Positions 5,925-13,490 of a stretch of DNA of 35,640 nucleotides are shown piece by piece. The notes under the pieces were generated by a model. It saw only the letters and a list, made by a program, of their open reading frames with translations. It was not told the DNA's origin and searched no databases. The first letter of the stretch is position 1. Each line of letters starts with the position of its first letter. Position numbers and translations under genes: made by a program. The DNA is from CAZHJG01 sp964533425 (GTDB taxonomy: Bacteria > Patescibacteriota > Saccharimonadia > Saccharimonadales > UBA4665): assembly GCA_964533425.1 (NCBI GenBank), contig CAZHJG010000008.1:1-35640 (forward strand), in the 5' to 3' direction.

Positions 5925-7235
5925 TTATTGAGTTGCTGGCTGTGGCATAGCCAGCTTGGGTGGCAGTGGCACATCCATCGCCTGGGCCGACAAAAGCTGG
6001 TCGGCATTCGGCGAATTGATGGTTATGGCCACGTCGTAACTGTCGGGCAAGCACCAGTTCTGGCAGTCCCGGTGCTGGTCGAACTGACTGGTGTCGATCA
6101 CTAGCGCACCTTTGTTGACAGTCGTTTTAATGTTCGTCAGATTCGGATGATCGTAGTATTTGAGGCTGACTGAATAGTTAGTTGCCGGTTGGTACCGGAC
6201 ATCCACGCTGGTGCCGATTACGTTAACTGTATCAAAAGATTGCAGGGGGCGGATTGTAGTATGCACGTTGGCATTATAGCGGTCGCGTACTCGGGGAACT
6301 GTGTCGGCAGCCAACGCAGCGCCTCCGGCAGCGCCAATCAGCGCTAGCCCTATCAACGTACCGGTTATCCAAGTCCGGATCGGCCACTTGCGCATAAACA
6401 TTGCCATGCCAAACAGTACCACGAACAGCGCGCCAATGGCCGCGACAGACATGGCGGTGTAGAGCAGCAGGTGCTCCTTCAGGCCAATCGGAAAAATATT
6501 GTCCTGCAACAGATTACCGCTGTGCACGACCGTATACGAAGCCGCAGCCAACAAGCCAAGCAGCGCGCTCAGGCCGACGATGATAAACCCGACGCCCACC
6601 AACTTAAGCACGATGTCGAAAAACCGGTTTATCGGACCCGCCAGCGAATTATTAGCCCGCTGCGCCGCGCCTTTAACGTCAGCCCGATCAACCATCTCTT
6701 TCAGACTGTCAATCGTCACCGACTTGCCCGCCATTTGCAGCCGGTCGCTCGAAGTCTTGGCTTCCGGCACCAACAGCCACAGCACAAGATAAATCAGGAT
6801 GCCCCAACCACCGGTCACAACCGCCAGCACAAAGATAAGCCGGATCAGCAGCACGTCAACGCCTAGATACTTAGCCAGGCCCGCCGCTACGCCGGCTAAC
6901 ATGGCGTTATCGGTGTCACGGAATAATCTTTTACCATCCACGGGCTGACCATTCTCCGACTGTGCTCCCGAAGACTCTTCGCCGTCCTCTTGAAAGTCCC
7001 TGGGGTTGCCTAGCTGCTCTTTCAAGAAATCGACGTCACCCGGCAAGATGACCTTGTCGCCGGTCACGCCATGCTCTGCCAGGAGCTCAGCCATTCTGAG
7101 CTCCACTTCGTCGACGACACTTTTGTCGCTAACCTGCTTTTTGATGGCGTCCAAATAGCCCCGCAAGTCTTTATGGGCCTCAGCCGAAATCGTAAAGGCC
7201 TGCCGGCCCAGATGAATCGTAGTTACTTCGTTCAT
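5925..7235 (-). CDS. PspC-domain envelope stress protein with C-terminal GIN-like (DUF2807) domain
   Basis: 436 residues from ATG 7235. A cytoplasmic helical domain (1-80, NEVTTIHLGRQAFTIS..., VVDEVELRMAELL) resembles the N-terminal part of PspC/DUF1700-type proteins. The PspC domain (about 101-160, KRLFRDTDNAMLAGVAAGLAKYLG... and LLIRLIFVLAVVTGGWGILIYLVLWLLVPE) follows, then a long helix-rich linker and three more membrane segments. Last is an external beta domain (TIRPLQSFDTVNVIG...VDVRYQP...SVSLKYYD...GALVIDT) like GIN/DUF2807 adhesin-like domains. Its ATG overlaps the padR stop (ATGA), and GAAAGGAG inside padR supplies the ribosome site. A PadR-PspC/DUF1700 pair is a common arrangement for membrane stress responses. 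Longer N-terminal starts inside padR were rejected. Confidence 0.85.
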   Translation of the reverse strand: MNEVTTIHLGRQAFTISAEAHKDLRGYLDAIKKQVSDKSVVDEVELRMAELLAEHGVTGDKVILPGDVDFLKEQLGNPRDFQEDGEESSGAQSENGQPVDGKRLFRDTDNAMLAGVAAGLAKYLGVDVLLIRLIFVLAVVTGGWGILIYLVLWLLVPEAKTSSDRLQMAGKSVTIDSLKEMVDRADVKGAAQRANNSLAGPINRFFDIVLKLVGVGFIIVGLSALLGLLAAASYTVVHSGNLLQDNIFPIGLKEHLLLYTAMSVAAIGALFVVLFGMAMFMRKWPIRTWITGTLIGLALIGAAGGAALAADTVPRVRDRYNANVHTTIRPLQSFDTVNVIGTSVDVRYQPATNYSVSLKYYDHPNLTNIKTTVNKGALVIDTSQFDQHRDCQNWCLPDSYDVAITINSPNADQLLSAQAMDVPLPPKLAMPQPATQ

Positions 7236-7585
7236 TTCTTCGCTCCTTTCTCCAGCGTTGTAATCGAGGCATGGAGTTTGTGATACGTGGTTTTTAATTC
7301 GTCCAACAGTCTTTGACCGTCGTCGGTCAGCCAATAATACTTTCGTGGCGGTCCTTGTTCGCTTTCCTGCCATTCATAAGCCAGCAAACTTTCCTTGGCC
7401 AGTCGGTTGAGCAGGGGATACAACGTACCTTCCACAACAATCAGCTCGGCCTGGCGCAGAGCACGGATAATCTCGGAAGTGTAGACCTTGCCGTCTTTGA
7501 GCAGCAACAGCACGCAGTAGACCAGCATGCCTTTGCGCATCTGCGTTTCGGACTGTAGCAAATTGTCTGAGCTATTTTCATTCAT
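7232..7585 (-). CDS. PadR-family transcriptional regulator
   Basis: 117 residues. The winged-helix core runs QMRKGMLVYCVLLLLKDGKVYTSEIIRALRQAELIVVEGTLYPLLNRLAKESLLAYEWQESEQGPPRKYYWLTDDGQRLLDEL. The EGTLYPLLNRL recognition helix and GPPRKYYWLT wing are diagnostic. A short C-terminal helix gives a dimer of the PadR-s2 kind. The start is set by TACAAA (7598-7593), 7 nt upstream. A near-perfect 21-bp palindrome covers that -10, so it probably represses itself and the PspC gene, to which it is translationally coupled. Confidence 0.92.
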   Translation of the reverse strand: MNENSSDNLLQSETQMRKGMLVYCVLLLLKDGKVYTSEIIRALRQAELIVVEGTLYPLLNRLAKESLLAYEWQESEQGPPRKYYWLTDDGQRLLDELKTTYHKLHASITTLEKGAKK

Positions 7586-7588
7586 ACA

Positions 7589-7622
7589 CTACTTTGTAAT
7601 ACAAGGTAGCTGCTATTGTCAA
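7589..7622 (-). promoter_or_regulatory. padR promoter and putative PadR operator
   Basis: On the minus strand TTGACA (7622-7617), 18-nt spacer, TACAAA (7598-7593), then ATG 7585. The palindrome 7589-7609, centred on A7599, has 9 of 10 arm positions matching (CTACtTTGTA / TACAAgGTAG) and overlaps the -10. The divergent + gene at 7685 starts about 75 bp away. Confidence 0.7.
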
Positions 7623-7684
7623 GTAGTTTTCTTAAAAGACCAACAGTCTTTAGTACAGTTCAAGGTGTTATACAATATACGAGA

Positions 7685-7843
7685 ATGAATAAAGAGCAAA
7701 AGAAAACCTGGTGGCTCGATCGGCATAAAAGCATTAAGCGTCTGATGATTGCCCTGCTCATTGCCTGGGGTGTCATCGTAGTCGGTTCGATCGTTGTCGG
7801 CCTGATTATGTTGCTGTTTAGCCCCTTGCACAACATTCCATAG
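7685..7843 (+). CDS. Small single-pass membrane protein (52 aa)
   Basis: The product starts MNKEQKKTWWLDRHKSIKR, then has one hydrophobic helix (about 20-45, LMIALLIAWGVIVVGSIVVGLIMLLF) and a short outer tail. TACAAT at 7671-7676 is 8 nt before this ATG, which picks it over upstream non-ATG starts. It is divergent from padR and may share its operator. No known family; a role at the membrane alongside the PspC system is a guess from position. Confidence 0.6.
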   Translation: MNKEQKKTWWLDRHKSIKRLMIALLIAWGVIVVGSIVVGLIMLLFSPLHNIP

Positions 7844-7924
7844 GCCAGAAAGAGAATAAGTCGCAAGAGGTTTTTAATTTGCTCATGCTTGCATGTTAGC
7901 CAGCGAGACCAGATACTGGGGGGC

Positions 7925-8566
7925 ATGAATATGCTGGCGAGGAATTTACCGAAGGTTATCGGCATTGTCGTGTTGAATCTGGTGCTGCTGGCTTCGGTTT
8001 TCCATTGGGGTAGTGCTAACTTGACGAATCAGAGCGTGTCAGTGGCGCTGATGGTGCTGCTTATTTCGCTGTTTTCGGATCTGAGTGAGTTTGATTTCTG
8101 GGGGCTGAAGGGCACGCGGGAGCAAGATAAGATCAAAGCTGCGCTCGAAGAGACTAAGGATCAGCCCGCTGTCGAGCCCAATAGCGAACTGCCGGCACCG
8201 GGCCGTAAAAAGGGTCAGGATCTGGAAGCTGCCGTTATGGAGCCGAAGTATGTGGCCACGCCTACCAAAACCGACTTGCTGGAAGTCAGCTTTGCGCTAG
8301 AAAGATTACTTCGAGTAGCAGCGTCACGGGTGACGAATGGCGCCATCGGACCAGAAGTATCGCTCGAGAAGATCATACAGCTGCTCAAGCAGCGCGAGAT
8401 ATTAACCGAAGCCGGCGTCGATCAATTAACGGCCATCGAAGCAGTGCGTGATCTACTCATTCATGGTCGCGAGGAAGAATTAAACAATCAAATTATAAGA
8501 ACAGCCTACGAATTAGCCGCCGGTTTGTATAGCGGCCTCTACAGCTTGTTGTACGGCAATGAGTAA
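7925..8566 (+). CDS. Hypothetical membrane-anchored protein (213 aa)
   Basis: Two N-terminal membrane helices (about 8-25 and 31-47) are followed by an acidic, Pro-rich linker. The C-terminal cytoplasmic domain is mostly helical (TKTDLLEVSFALERLLRVAASR..., EKIIQLLKQREILTEAGVDQLTAIEAVRDLLIHG). The ending YSGLYSLLYGNE is aromatic. No family is recognised; the helical tail looks like a dimerisation or sensor domain. The start at 7925 is chosen because TTGCAT (7889-7894), 17 nt, GATACT (7912-7917) ends 7 nt before it. Confidence 0.7.
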   Translation: MNMLARNLPKVIGIVVLNLVLLASVFHWGSANLTNQSVSVALMVLLISLFSDLSEFDFWGLKGTREQDKIKAALEETKDQPAVEPNSELPAPGRKKGQDLEAAVMEPKYVATPTKTDLLEVSFALERLLRVAASRVTNGAIGPEVSLEKIIQLLKQREILTEAGVDQLTAIEAVRDLLIHGREEELNNQIIRTAYELAAGLYSGLYSLLYGNE

Positions 8567-8636
8567 TCTCTTAACAGCGTAAAAAACGCCTAACATACGC
8601 TGGCAACAATATATCTAACTGCGCGTTTCCTCCAGC

Positions 8637-8665
8637 TTGCGTACAGTAAAAGTTGCTTTTATTAA
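8637..8665 (+). promoter_or_regulatory. Promoter of the KGG stress gene
   Basis: TTGCGT (8637-8642), 17-nt spacer, TATTAA (8660-8665). A strong AAAGGAGGT follows before ATG 8685. Confidence 0.6.
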
Positions 8666-8684
8666 CATGTAAAAGGAGGTCCAA

Positions 8685-8885
8685 ATGGCAGGAACCAGCA
8701 ACCGTGGGTTTGCTTCGATGGATGAAGGAAAGCAACGGGCAATCGCCAGTAAGGGCGGCCGGATGAGCCGTGGAAACTTTAAGTATGACCGCGAGCGGGC
8801 CAGTGCCGCCGGTAAGAAGGGGGCGGCTAATCAACCCCTGGAAGCCAAGCGTCTTGGGGGGCAGCATAGCCACCGGAATCGCTAA
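8685..8885 (+). CDS. KGG-motif (GsiB/Con-10-like) stress protein
   Basis: 66 residues, very polar and basic. NRGFASMDEGKQRAIASKGGRMSRGNF is a classic KGG unit, and a second degenerate one follows (YDRERASAAGKKGAANQ). Members are small, largely unstructured hydrophilins induced by general stress or desiccation; GsiB of Bacillus is the model. It has the best Shine-Dalgarno in the window (AAAGGAGGT), suggesting high expression. It pairs with the equally small basic gene at 8955. Confidence 0.85.
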   Translation: MAGTSNRGFASMDEGKQRAIASKGGRMSRGNFKYDRERASAAGKKGAANQPLEAKRLGGQHSHRNR

Positions 8886-8903
8886 TACAGTCTGACATTT
8901 TGG

Positions 8904-8945
8904 AGCCGCTCCTTCTACACGGAGGTAGCGGCTTCGTCAGTTTTA
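8904..8945 (+). terminator. Hairpin between the two small stress genes
   Basis: AGCCGCTCCT pairs with AGGTAGCGGCT around a CTACACGG loop. A weak T-run (TTTTA) comes about 8 nt later, so termination would be partial or the hairpin is a processing site. Confidence 0.5.
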
Positions 8946-8954
8946 GGAGGGAAT

Positions 8955-9104
8955 ATGTCAAAATTCGGGCCCAAAGCCAGCAGAAATGTCGAGAAAACCA
9001 TGCACGAGCATAAGCACGAAGGAAAGTTTAAGAACAAGCAGCAAGCTGTCGCTGTTGGTCTCAATAAGGCTCGTCAGCAAGGCGAGCACGTGCCGAAAAA
9101 ATAA
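8955..9104 (+). CDS. DUF6496-like small basic protein (49 aa)
   Basis: ATG 8955 follows AGGAGGG at 4-5 nt. The product is FGPKASRNVEKTMHEHKHEG then KNKQQAVAVGLNKARQQGEHVPKK. That matches the pattern of short proteins with a K-V-x-K-M-H-E-F/H-K helix and a K-x-R-x-Q-A-I-A-I-G-L-S-x-A-R-x-x-G core (DUF6496). Function is unknown; such genes sit with stress genes, as here. No signal peptide. Confidence 0.7.
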   Translation: MSKFGPKASRNVEKTMHEHKHEGKFKNKQQAVAVGLNKARQQGEHVPKK

Positions 9105-9132
9105 ATTCAGAAAATAGATTCAGCAGGAAGCC

Positions 9133-10341
9133 TCACGCCTTGTTCAGGCGGGCAATGGCGTTGATAAAAGCGGCTTCTTTGAGATTAGCGTCATGTTCAA
9201 TCGCTGTTTTATATAGTGCTTCGACGGCTTTGATCAAGTAATCCTTGAGCTTTTGGTTGACCTCAACTTCTGGCCAATGCTCGCCCGCTTTGTTTTGCCG
9301 CCACTCCAGGTAGCTCACTATTACGCCACCGGCATTGGCGATAATGTCTGGAATGACAATGTGACCGTTTTCGCTGAGATAGTCATGGGCTTTGGTGTTA
9401 ACTGGCCCGTTGGCTAATTCCAAGATGTATTTGGCTTTAACTTCACGCATGTTCTGCTCAGTCACCACGTCACCCAGCGCTGCCAGTACCAGCACATCGA
9501 CTTCGGCGCCAACAATGTCATTGGCACCTGAAGCTTTAACACCGTTAGCTTTGTAATCTTCAAAGTGTCCTCTCTGGTGCTTGAAGTCACTAAGAGCCTT
9601 CGCGTCCAAACCCGCCGACCGTTTCAGTGTGGCCCCAGAGTCGCTGGCAGCCACCAGACGCCACTTCGGTGCCTCGTCCGCGGCCACCCTAGCGAAAAAC
9701 GAACCGACATTGCCAAAACCCTGGACGGCAATAGTAATTTCTTTACCAGCCAGCCCCTCGTGCTTTAAAAGCTCCTGTAGCACGATCACCCCGCCCCGCC
9801 CCGTCGCGGCTTCCCGGCCTTCACTGCCGCCGTTATCGAGGCTCTTGCCAGTGAAGCTGGCTTTGCTGGTGTCGCCGGTTAGCTTCTCGTATTCGTCGAC
9901 CATCCAATCAATAACGCGGCTGTCAGTATTAACATCCGGCGCCGGTATGTCTTTGTCCGGTCCAATGTGCGGTTTTAAATGAGCGGCATAGCGGCGGCTT
10001 AGCTCCTCAAGCTCGCTATCATCCAGCTCTTTTGGATTGACGACCACCCCACCCTTGCCGCCACCGAGCGGCAGACCAACCGCGGCTGTCTTAAAGCTCA
10101 TGAGGGTGGCCAAAGCACATATTTCGTCAACCGTAACATCAGGGTGAAAGCGAATGCCGCCCTTATACGGGCCGCGCCGGCTGTTGTGCTGCACCCGATA
10201 CGCCTTGAAGCTTTTGCCACTGCTCAGCTCAATCTCAAATTCATGCTCGGCCTCGATTTGTACCAGCTCCTCAATTTCATCATCATCCAGCCCGATTCGT
10301 TTACCAACTTCTCGGATGAGTGCCTGTGCGGTGTCCAACAT
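9133..10341 (-). CDS. gdhA: Glutamate (Glu/Leu/Phe/Val) dehydrogenase
   Basis: 402 residues, full family length. Catalyses reversible oxidative deamination of glutamate to 2-oxoglutarate. Recognised blocks are the substrate-binding GPYKGGIRFHPDV and LPLGGGKGGV, the catalytic DIPAPDVNTD, and the glycine-rich NAD(P)-fold site AVQGFGNVGSFFA. C-terminal IPDIIANAGGVIVSYLEW is also typical. Coenzyme preference cannot be called safely. AAGGGG 5 nt before ATG 10341 supports the start. For a small-genome bacterium it is a link between amino-acid supply and carbon metabolism. It converges on the DUF6496-like gene with a 28-nt gap. Confidence 0.95.
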   Translation of the reverse strand: MLDTAQALIREVGKRIGLDDDEIEELVQIEAEHEFEIELSSGKSFKAYRVQHNSRRGPYKGGIRFHPDVTVDEICALATLMSFKTAAVGLPLGGGKGGVVVNPKELDDSELEELSRRYAAHLKPHIGPDKDIPAPDVNTDSRVIDWMVDEYEKLTGDTSKASFTGKSLDNGGSEGREAATGRGGVIVLQELLKHEGLAGKEITIAVQGFGNVGSFFARVAADEAPKWRLVAASDSGATLKRSAGLDAKALSDFKHQRGHFEDYKANGVKASGANDIVGAEVDVLVLAALGDVVTEQNMREVKAKYILELANGPVNTKAHDYLSENGHIVIPDIIANAGGVIVSYLEWRQNKAGEHWPEVEVNQKLKDYLIKAVEALYKTAIEHDANLKEAAFINAIARLNKA

Positions 10342-10454
10342 GCAGCCCCTTAATCCTTACTTTACTTTTTAAAGTGGTCTACTACATATTTTACGCCCTA
10401 TCATGGCGCATCTCTAGGATATGAAATGAGCCCCCCATGTTTTACAATGGGTGG

Positions 10455-10793
10455 ATGGCCTTATCAACGACCACGAATTCCGGAGCACAAACAGGGGCGC
10501 AAGGAAACCTAACTCAGCCTGCTACCCAAGGCGGTATCTCGGGAACTTCTACTGGAGCCGTCCAAACCGGCACCGCCGACAGCTTGTTAACCAGCAATAA
10601 CGGCATCAGCCTTAATAACACGCCAGTTACCACTGTTAGCCTTACCGGCTCCACCCAGTCACAATCCCCGCGACAGGATACGGCTGCACACCATATGAAT
10701 TACGCCTTGCTGGGTTTTTCGATCCTTTTATTTGTTGTTGCCGTGGGTCTTTTCTGGGCAACCGGCCGTACTGAAAAAAATACAACGAAATAA
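10455..10793 (+). CDS. Ser/Thr/Gly-rich protein with C-terminal membrane anchor
   Basis: 112 residues. The first 75 are low-complexity (ALSTTTNSGAQTGAQ..., many T, S, G, Q, N). One membrane helix follows (about 82-101, ALLGFSILLFVVAVGLFW), then a basic tail ending TEKNTTK. There is no signal peptide, so a tail-anchored or N-out single-pass protein is likely. No family is known. TACAAT at 10443-10448 is 6 nt before ATG 10455, which argues against the ATG at 10437. Confidence 0.6.
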   Translation: MALSTTTNSGAQTGAQGNLTQPATQGGISGTSTGAVQTGTADSLLTSNNGISLNNTPVTTVSLTGSTQSQSPRQDTAAHHMNYALLGFSILLFVVAVGLFWATGRTEKNTTK

Positions 10794-10879
10794 TGAAATT
10801 GCACTTGTCATAGATTAGCCATAAGCAGTACCATAAGGGGGAGATCAAGCGAAACACAAAAATCTTCTGCGCTCGATAT

Positions 10880-10907
10880 TTGACAAAATTTCAAATTTGT
10901 GTATAAT
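10880..10907 (+). promoter_or_regulatory. Near-consensus sigma-70 promoter
   Basis: TTGACA (10880-10885), 16-nt spacer, TATAAT (10902-10907): among the best promoters in the window. It drives a unit of only about 195 nt that ends at the terminator 11084-11108. Confidence 0.85.
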
Positions 10908-10977
10908 ACATAGTGTTTCGTGATCACAAACAAAAACCATTACAAAAATAACAAGAAAAGAAAGGTACCACCTAAAA

Positions 10978-11067
10978 ATGGCTACCAAAAACAGCCTAGC
11001 CTTTGAGCTGGCTAATACCACCGATGAAAGCATACTGCGCATCGATAGGTTACTAAAACAGCTGTAA
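10978..11067 (+). CDS. Possible 29-aa small protein in a strong short transcription unit
   Basis: The 29-residue product (MATKNSLAFELANTTDES..., ending RIDRLLKQL) is an amphipathic, mildly acidic helix candidate. The leader is about 64 nt, A-rich, with AAAGG 12 nt before ATG (weak). It lies between a near-consensus promoter and a clean terminator, so the unit is certainly meant to be transcribed; whether it acts as a peptide or as a small RNA is open. Confidence 0.45.
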   Translation: MATKNSLAFELANTTDESILRIDRLLKQL

Positions 11068-11083
11068 CGCAGCAGTTGGTTAA

Positions 11084-11108
11084 AGCTCCGTTTTTAACGG
11101 GGCTTTTC
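11084..11108 (+). terminator. Intrinsic terminator
   Basis: AGCTCCGTT-TTT-AACGGGGCT with one wobble, then TTTTCC. It ends at the stop codon of the convergent gene at 11109. Confidence 0.9.
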
Positions 11109-11765
11109 CTATTTATGGACTTTCTCGGCCAGTTTTTGCGAGTAGGTATGTATAAGTATCGCGGCCAGCGTAAGCCCGTAAAACCACCAAAGGACACGAT
11201 ACCAACCGGTTACCTGCTGCCCAAGCCGCAGCGCGTGATAAAAAATGGCCAGCATAGCGATATCGGTTAAGGCCTGCATGTAGTGCCACCAGGGGCGCTG
11301 GCCGTACTTACGCCGCAATTCATACGCCAAAAAGATACCGAGACAGACTGTGCCAAGAAGCGTAACCCAACCCAAACCTGGCGCCACATACGTTTCATAA
11401 CTATGTGGTGGCAACCCGAAGCCGTCGCGAAAGCGCTGATAGATCAGTAGGCCGGGGTGCAAACAAATCAAGGCGACCACCAGTAAGCTGGTGGCTTCGA
11501 AATACCGTTTGAGCACAGCTGGCTCCAGCCCGGCCAGCTTGCGGACCTCAGCCGAAACATAGTGCGACCACATCAGGCTGAACGCCAACAGGCCGAAAAG
11601 CGGGAAGAGCACGTAGTTATTAATGGGGAAGACCTTCCACTGAAAGTATTGGCCCCAGTCGATCAGCGCCAGCGTTAAAACGATAACTGCCAACGACCAG
11701 GCAAAAGTCTGGCACCAGAACGCGGTATCCCGAACAGCTTCACGCGTTTCAGATAGCTTTGGCAT
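11109..11765 (-). CDS. Six-TM His-containing membrane protein, ferric-reductase/cytochrome-b-like
   Basis: 218 residues from ATG 11765 (AAGGAG 8 nt upstream). Six helices at about 20-37, 51-68, 91-110, 128-148, 164-181 and 188-207. His residues lie at or near helix ends: 68, 103 (CLHPGLLIY), 161, 177 (FYHALRLG) and 206 (LIHTYSQ). That spacing could hold one or two b-type hemes as in ferric-reductase-like or cytochrome b561 proteins. Call is by topology, not a family match. Start codons of this gene and the CopC-like gene at 11823 are 57 bp apart and divergent, suggesting shared control. Confidence 0.55.
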   Translation of the reverse strand: MPKLSETREAVRDTAFWCQTFAWSLAVIVLTLALIDWGQYFQWKVFPINNYVLFPLFGLLAFSLMWSHYVSAEVRKLAGLEPAVLKRYFEATSLLVVALICLHPGLLIYQRFRDGFGLPPHSYETYVAPGLGWVTLLGTVCLGIFLAYELRRKYGQRPWWHYMQALTDIAMLAIFYHALRLGQQVTGWYRVLWWFYGLTLAAILIHTYSQKLAEKVHK

Positions 11766-11822
11766 AAAATGCTCCTTCGCACCCAGTATCCCATATAAAA
11801 ACAAGGGGCTACAATATAAATA

Positions 11823-12365
11823 ATGAAAAGGCGGGTGCGATTCATTTTTTCGGTGTGCGCTATGTTGCCGCTCCTGCTTTTTGGCACCATGGGACTGGCC
11901 GCCGCGCACGTGTTGCGGCAGGATAACGGCATTGCGGCCGAGCTGCACATTCCTCCGGATGACAAACCGTTGGCCGGCCAGCAAACAAAGCTTGAGCTTT
12001 CGTTTGGAGACAGCAGGCATGCCTTCAGCCTGCAGAACTGTGATTGTCAGTTATCCGTGGAGCGGAGCAGCGTGTCGATCCAGAAACTCGCGCTGCAGCC
12101 GGCTACACCAAGCTCAATGCTCAGCAGCACGCCCACTGTTCGCTTTCCTGCGGTTGGGCAATACAATGTCGTTGTTCAAGGCAGCGCTAAGAACGGTACA
12201 TTCAGCAGCTTTAGTCTGACATATCCGGTTGACATCCAAGCAATCGCCACCCGGAGAATGGCAGCTGATACCAAAAGTCAGTCAACCATGTGGACTCTAA
12301 TCATTATTGCCACCGCGGTGCTTATCATCGCTGGCGGTATCACGCTGAGTTACAAGCGCAAGTAA
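11823..12365 (+). CDS. Secreted, membrane-anchored CopC/YtkA-like protein
   Basis: 180 residues. The signal peptide has an AAA-His junction at 26-29, so cleavage would give a mature N-terminal His, as in CopC-type copper proteins. The external beta domain has extra possible ligands: His in ELHIPP and SRHAF and the pair in NCDCQ. A membrane helix (about 155-175) and basic tail YKRK anchor it. TACAAT at 11810-11815 is 7 nt before ATG. The neighbours are a cupredoxin (12369) and metal transporters, which fits copper handling at the cell surface. Family identity is tentative. Confidence 0.55.
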   Translation: MKRRVRFIFSVCAMLPLLLFGTMGLAAAHVLRQDNGIAAELHIPPDDKPLAGQQTKLELSFGDSRHAFSLQNCDCQLSVERSSVSIQKLALQPATPSSMLSSTPTVRFPAVGQYNVVVQGSAKNGTFSSFSLTYPVDIQAIATRRMAADTKSQSTMWTLIIIATAVLIIAGGITLSYKRK

Positions 12366-12368
12366 GCG

Positions 12369-12812
12369 CTAGTCGGTGACCGTTACCGTACCCACCATGT
12401 TGGGGTGGATTGAGCAATGGTACTTGAAGGTGCCGGTCGTATTGTAGGTGAAGGTGTAGGTGTCATTCTGGTTCAAGTCATTGCTCTTCGGGCCGTCCTG
12501 GCCATCGGTTTCAGTCACGGTGTGGGCTACGGAATCCTTGTTGGTCCAGGTCACCGCGGTGCCCTTTTTGACGTTGATATCGGCTGGGCTGAAAGCAAAG
12601 TTATCGATAGTGACAGCGTTCGTCTGTGTTGCGGTGCTCGAACCTGAAGACCCGGTAGATGACGACTGGGTGGAGCTGCTACCGCTGCTTGCTGTGGTGC
12701 CGGAGGAGGTAGTCGAGGTGCTGGAGCCGCTATTCTTATTATGTTTAGCGATTGCATAGCCACCGCCGGCTAAAATAATAATGACGACTACAATTGCAAC
12801 AACTTTCCTCAT
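12369..12812 (-). CDS. Membrane-anchored cupredoxin (plastocyanin/azurin-like)
   Basis: 147 residues. An N-terminal uncleaved or lipoprotein-free membrane anchor (4-22) is followed by a Ser/Thr spacer (about 25-63) and a cupredoxin domain (65-147). Type-1 copper ligands are all present: His97 (DSVAHTV), Cys133, His136 and Met139 (YHCSIHPNM). It should bind one blue copper and shuttle electrons outside the membrane. AGGAGGG lies 6 nt before ATG. It is tail-to-tail with the CopC-like gene, 3 nt between stops. Confidence 0.92.
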   Translation of the reverse strand: MRKVVAIVVVIIILAGGGYAIAKHNKNSGSSTSTTSSGTTASSGSSSTQSSSTGSSGSSTATQTNAVTIDNFAFSPADINVKKGTAVTWTNKDSVAHTVTETDGQDGPKSNDLNQNDTYTFTYNTTGTFKYHCSIHPNMVGTVTVTD

Positions 12813-12880
12813 CGGACCCTCCTAATTTAGTCTAGCTATCATAATATACCTTTTATAGTGCTTTGTAAGTAGTGATTCGC

Positions 12881-13474
12881 CTACTTTGTGGCGGCGACAA
12901 AACTGATGATAGCGAAGAGCAATAAAACGGTGCCAGTAACGCGCTGGAGCAGCGTGGCCGGAATGCGGGTCAGGACTTTGGAGCCGGCAGTTACACCTAG
13001 CGCTGCGACTGTCCATAAGCCGAGTGTAGCCCCGATGGCCACATTAATGGCATCGTGATAGTGTGCGGAATAGTTGGCAACGCTGATCTGTGTGATATCG
13101 CCCCACTCACCAAGAAAAACAACGGTGAAGGAGGTGCCGAAAACCTTCCAAAAACTTGGTGCGACCACCACTCGAGGCTTTGGCTCATGATGAGTTGCTT
13201 CCTCGACACCATGCTTGCCGAAGAAGATAAGCAACGCACCGGCAAGGAACAGCGTGCCGATCACCACTTCCAGTAGCCAATGTGGCAACAGCGTTAACAG
13301 ATGGCCGGCCAGAACGGCGATTATGACGTGTATCAAAAATGCCGCGGCCGCGCCGAGCCAGACGAAAAACGCCGGAAATTTACTGCTCAAGATCAAAGTG
13401 GCGAACAGTGACTTATCGGGCAGTTCGGCGATGAAGATGACTACGAAAACCAGGGCGATGATGTTGAAATGCAT
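12881..13474 (-). CDS. TMEM165/GDT1 (UPF0016) family cation transporter
   Basis: 197 residues, six helices in two homologous halves. Each half carries the family signature E-x-x-D: AELPDKS (E17-D20) and GEWGDITQ (E123-D126). A charged, His-containing loop (about 87-100) separates the halves. Members exchange Mn2+ or Ca2+ for protons. It follows the His-rich gene 13491 by 16 nt in the same direction with no clear ribosome site, so the two probably form an operon for divalent metal handling. Confidence 0.92.
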   Translation of the reverse strand: MHFNIIALVFVVIFIAELPDKSLFATLILSSKFPAFFVWLGAAAAFLIHVIIAVLAGHLLTLLPHWLLEVVIGTLFLAGALLIFFGKHGVEEATHHEPKPRVVVAPSFWKVFGTSFTVVFLGEWGDITQISVANYSAHYHDAINVAIGATLGLWTVAALGVTAGSKVLTRIPATLLQRVTGTVLLLFAIISFVAATK

Positions 13475-13490
13475 ATATTTTTAAGGGGTT

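Noticed and set aside
5925..7373. Longer start for the PspC protein within padR
   Set aside because: The extra residues are padR in another frame; ATGA coupling and the Shine-Dalgarno fix the start at 7235.
12900..12920. CTGATGATAGCGAAG resembling a hammerhead core
   Set aside because: Lies inside the GDT1-family coding region and lacks stems I and III.
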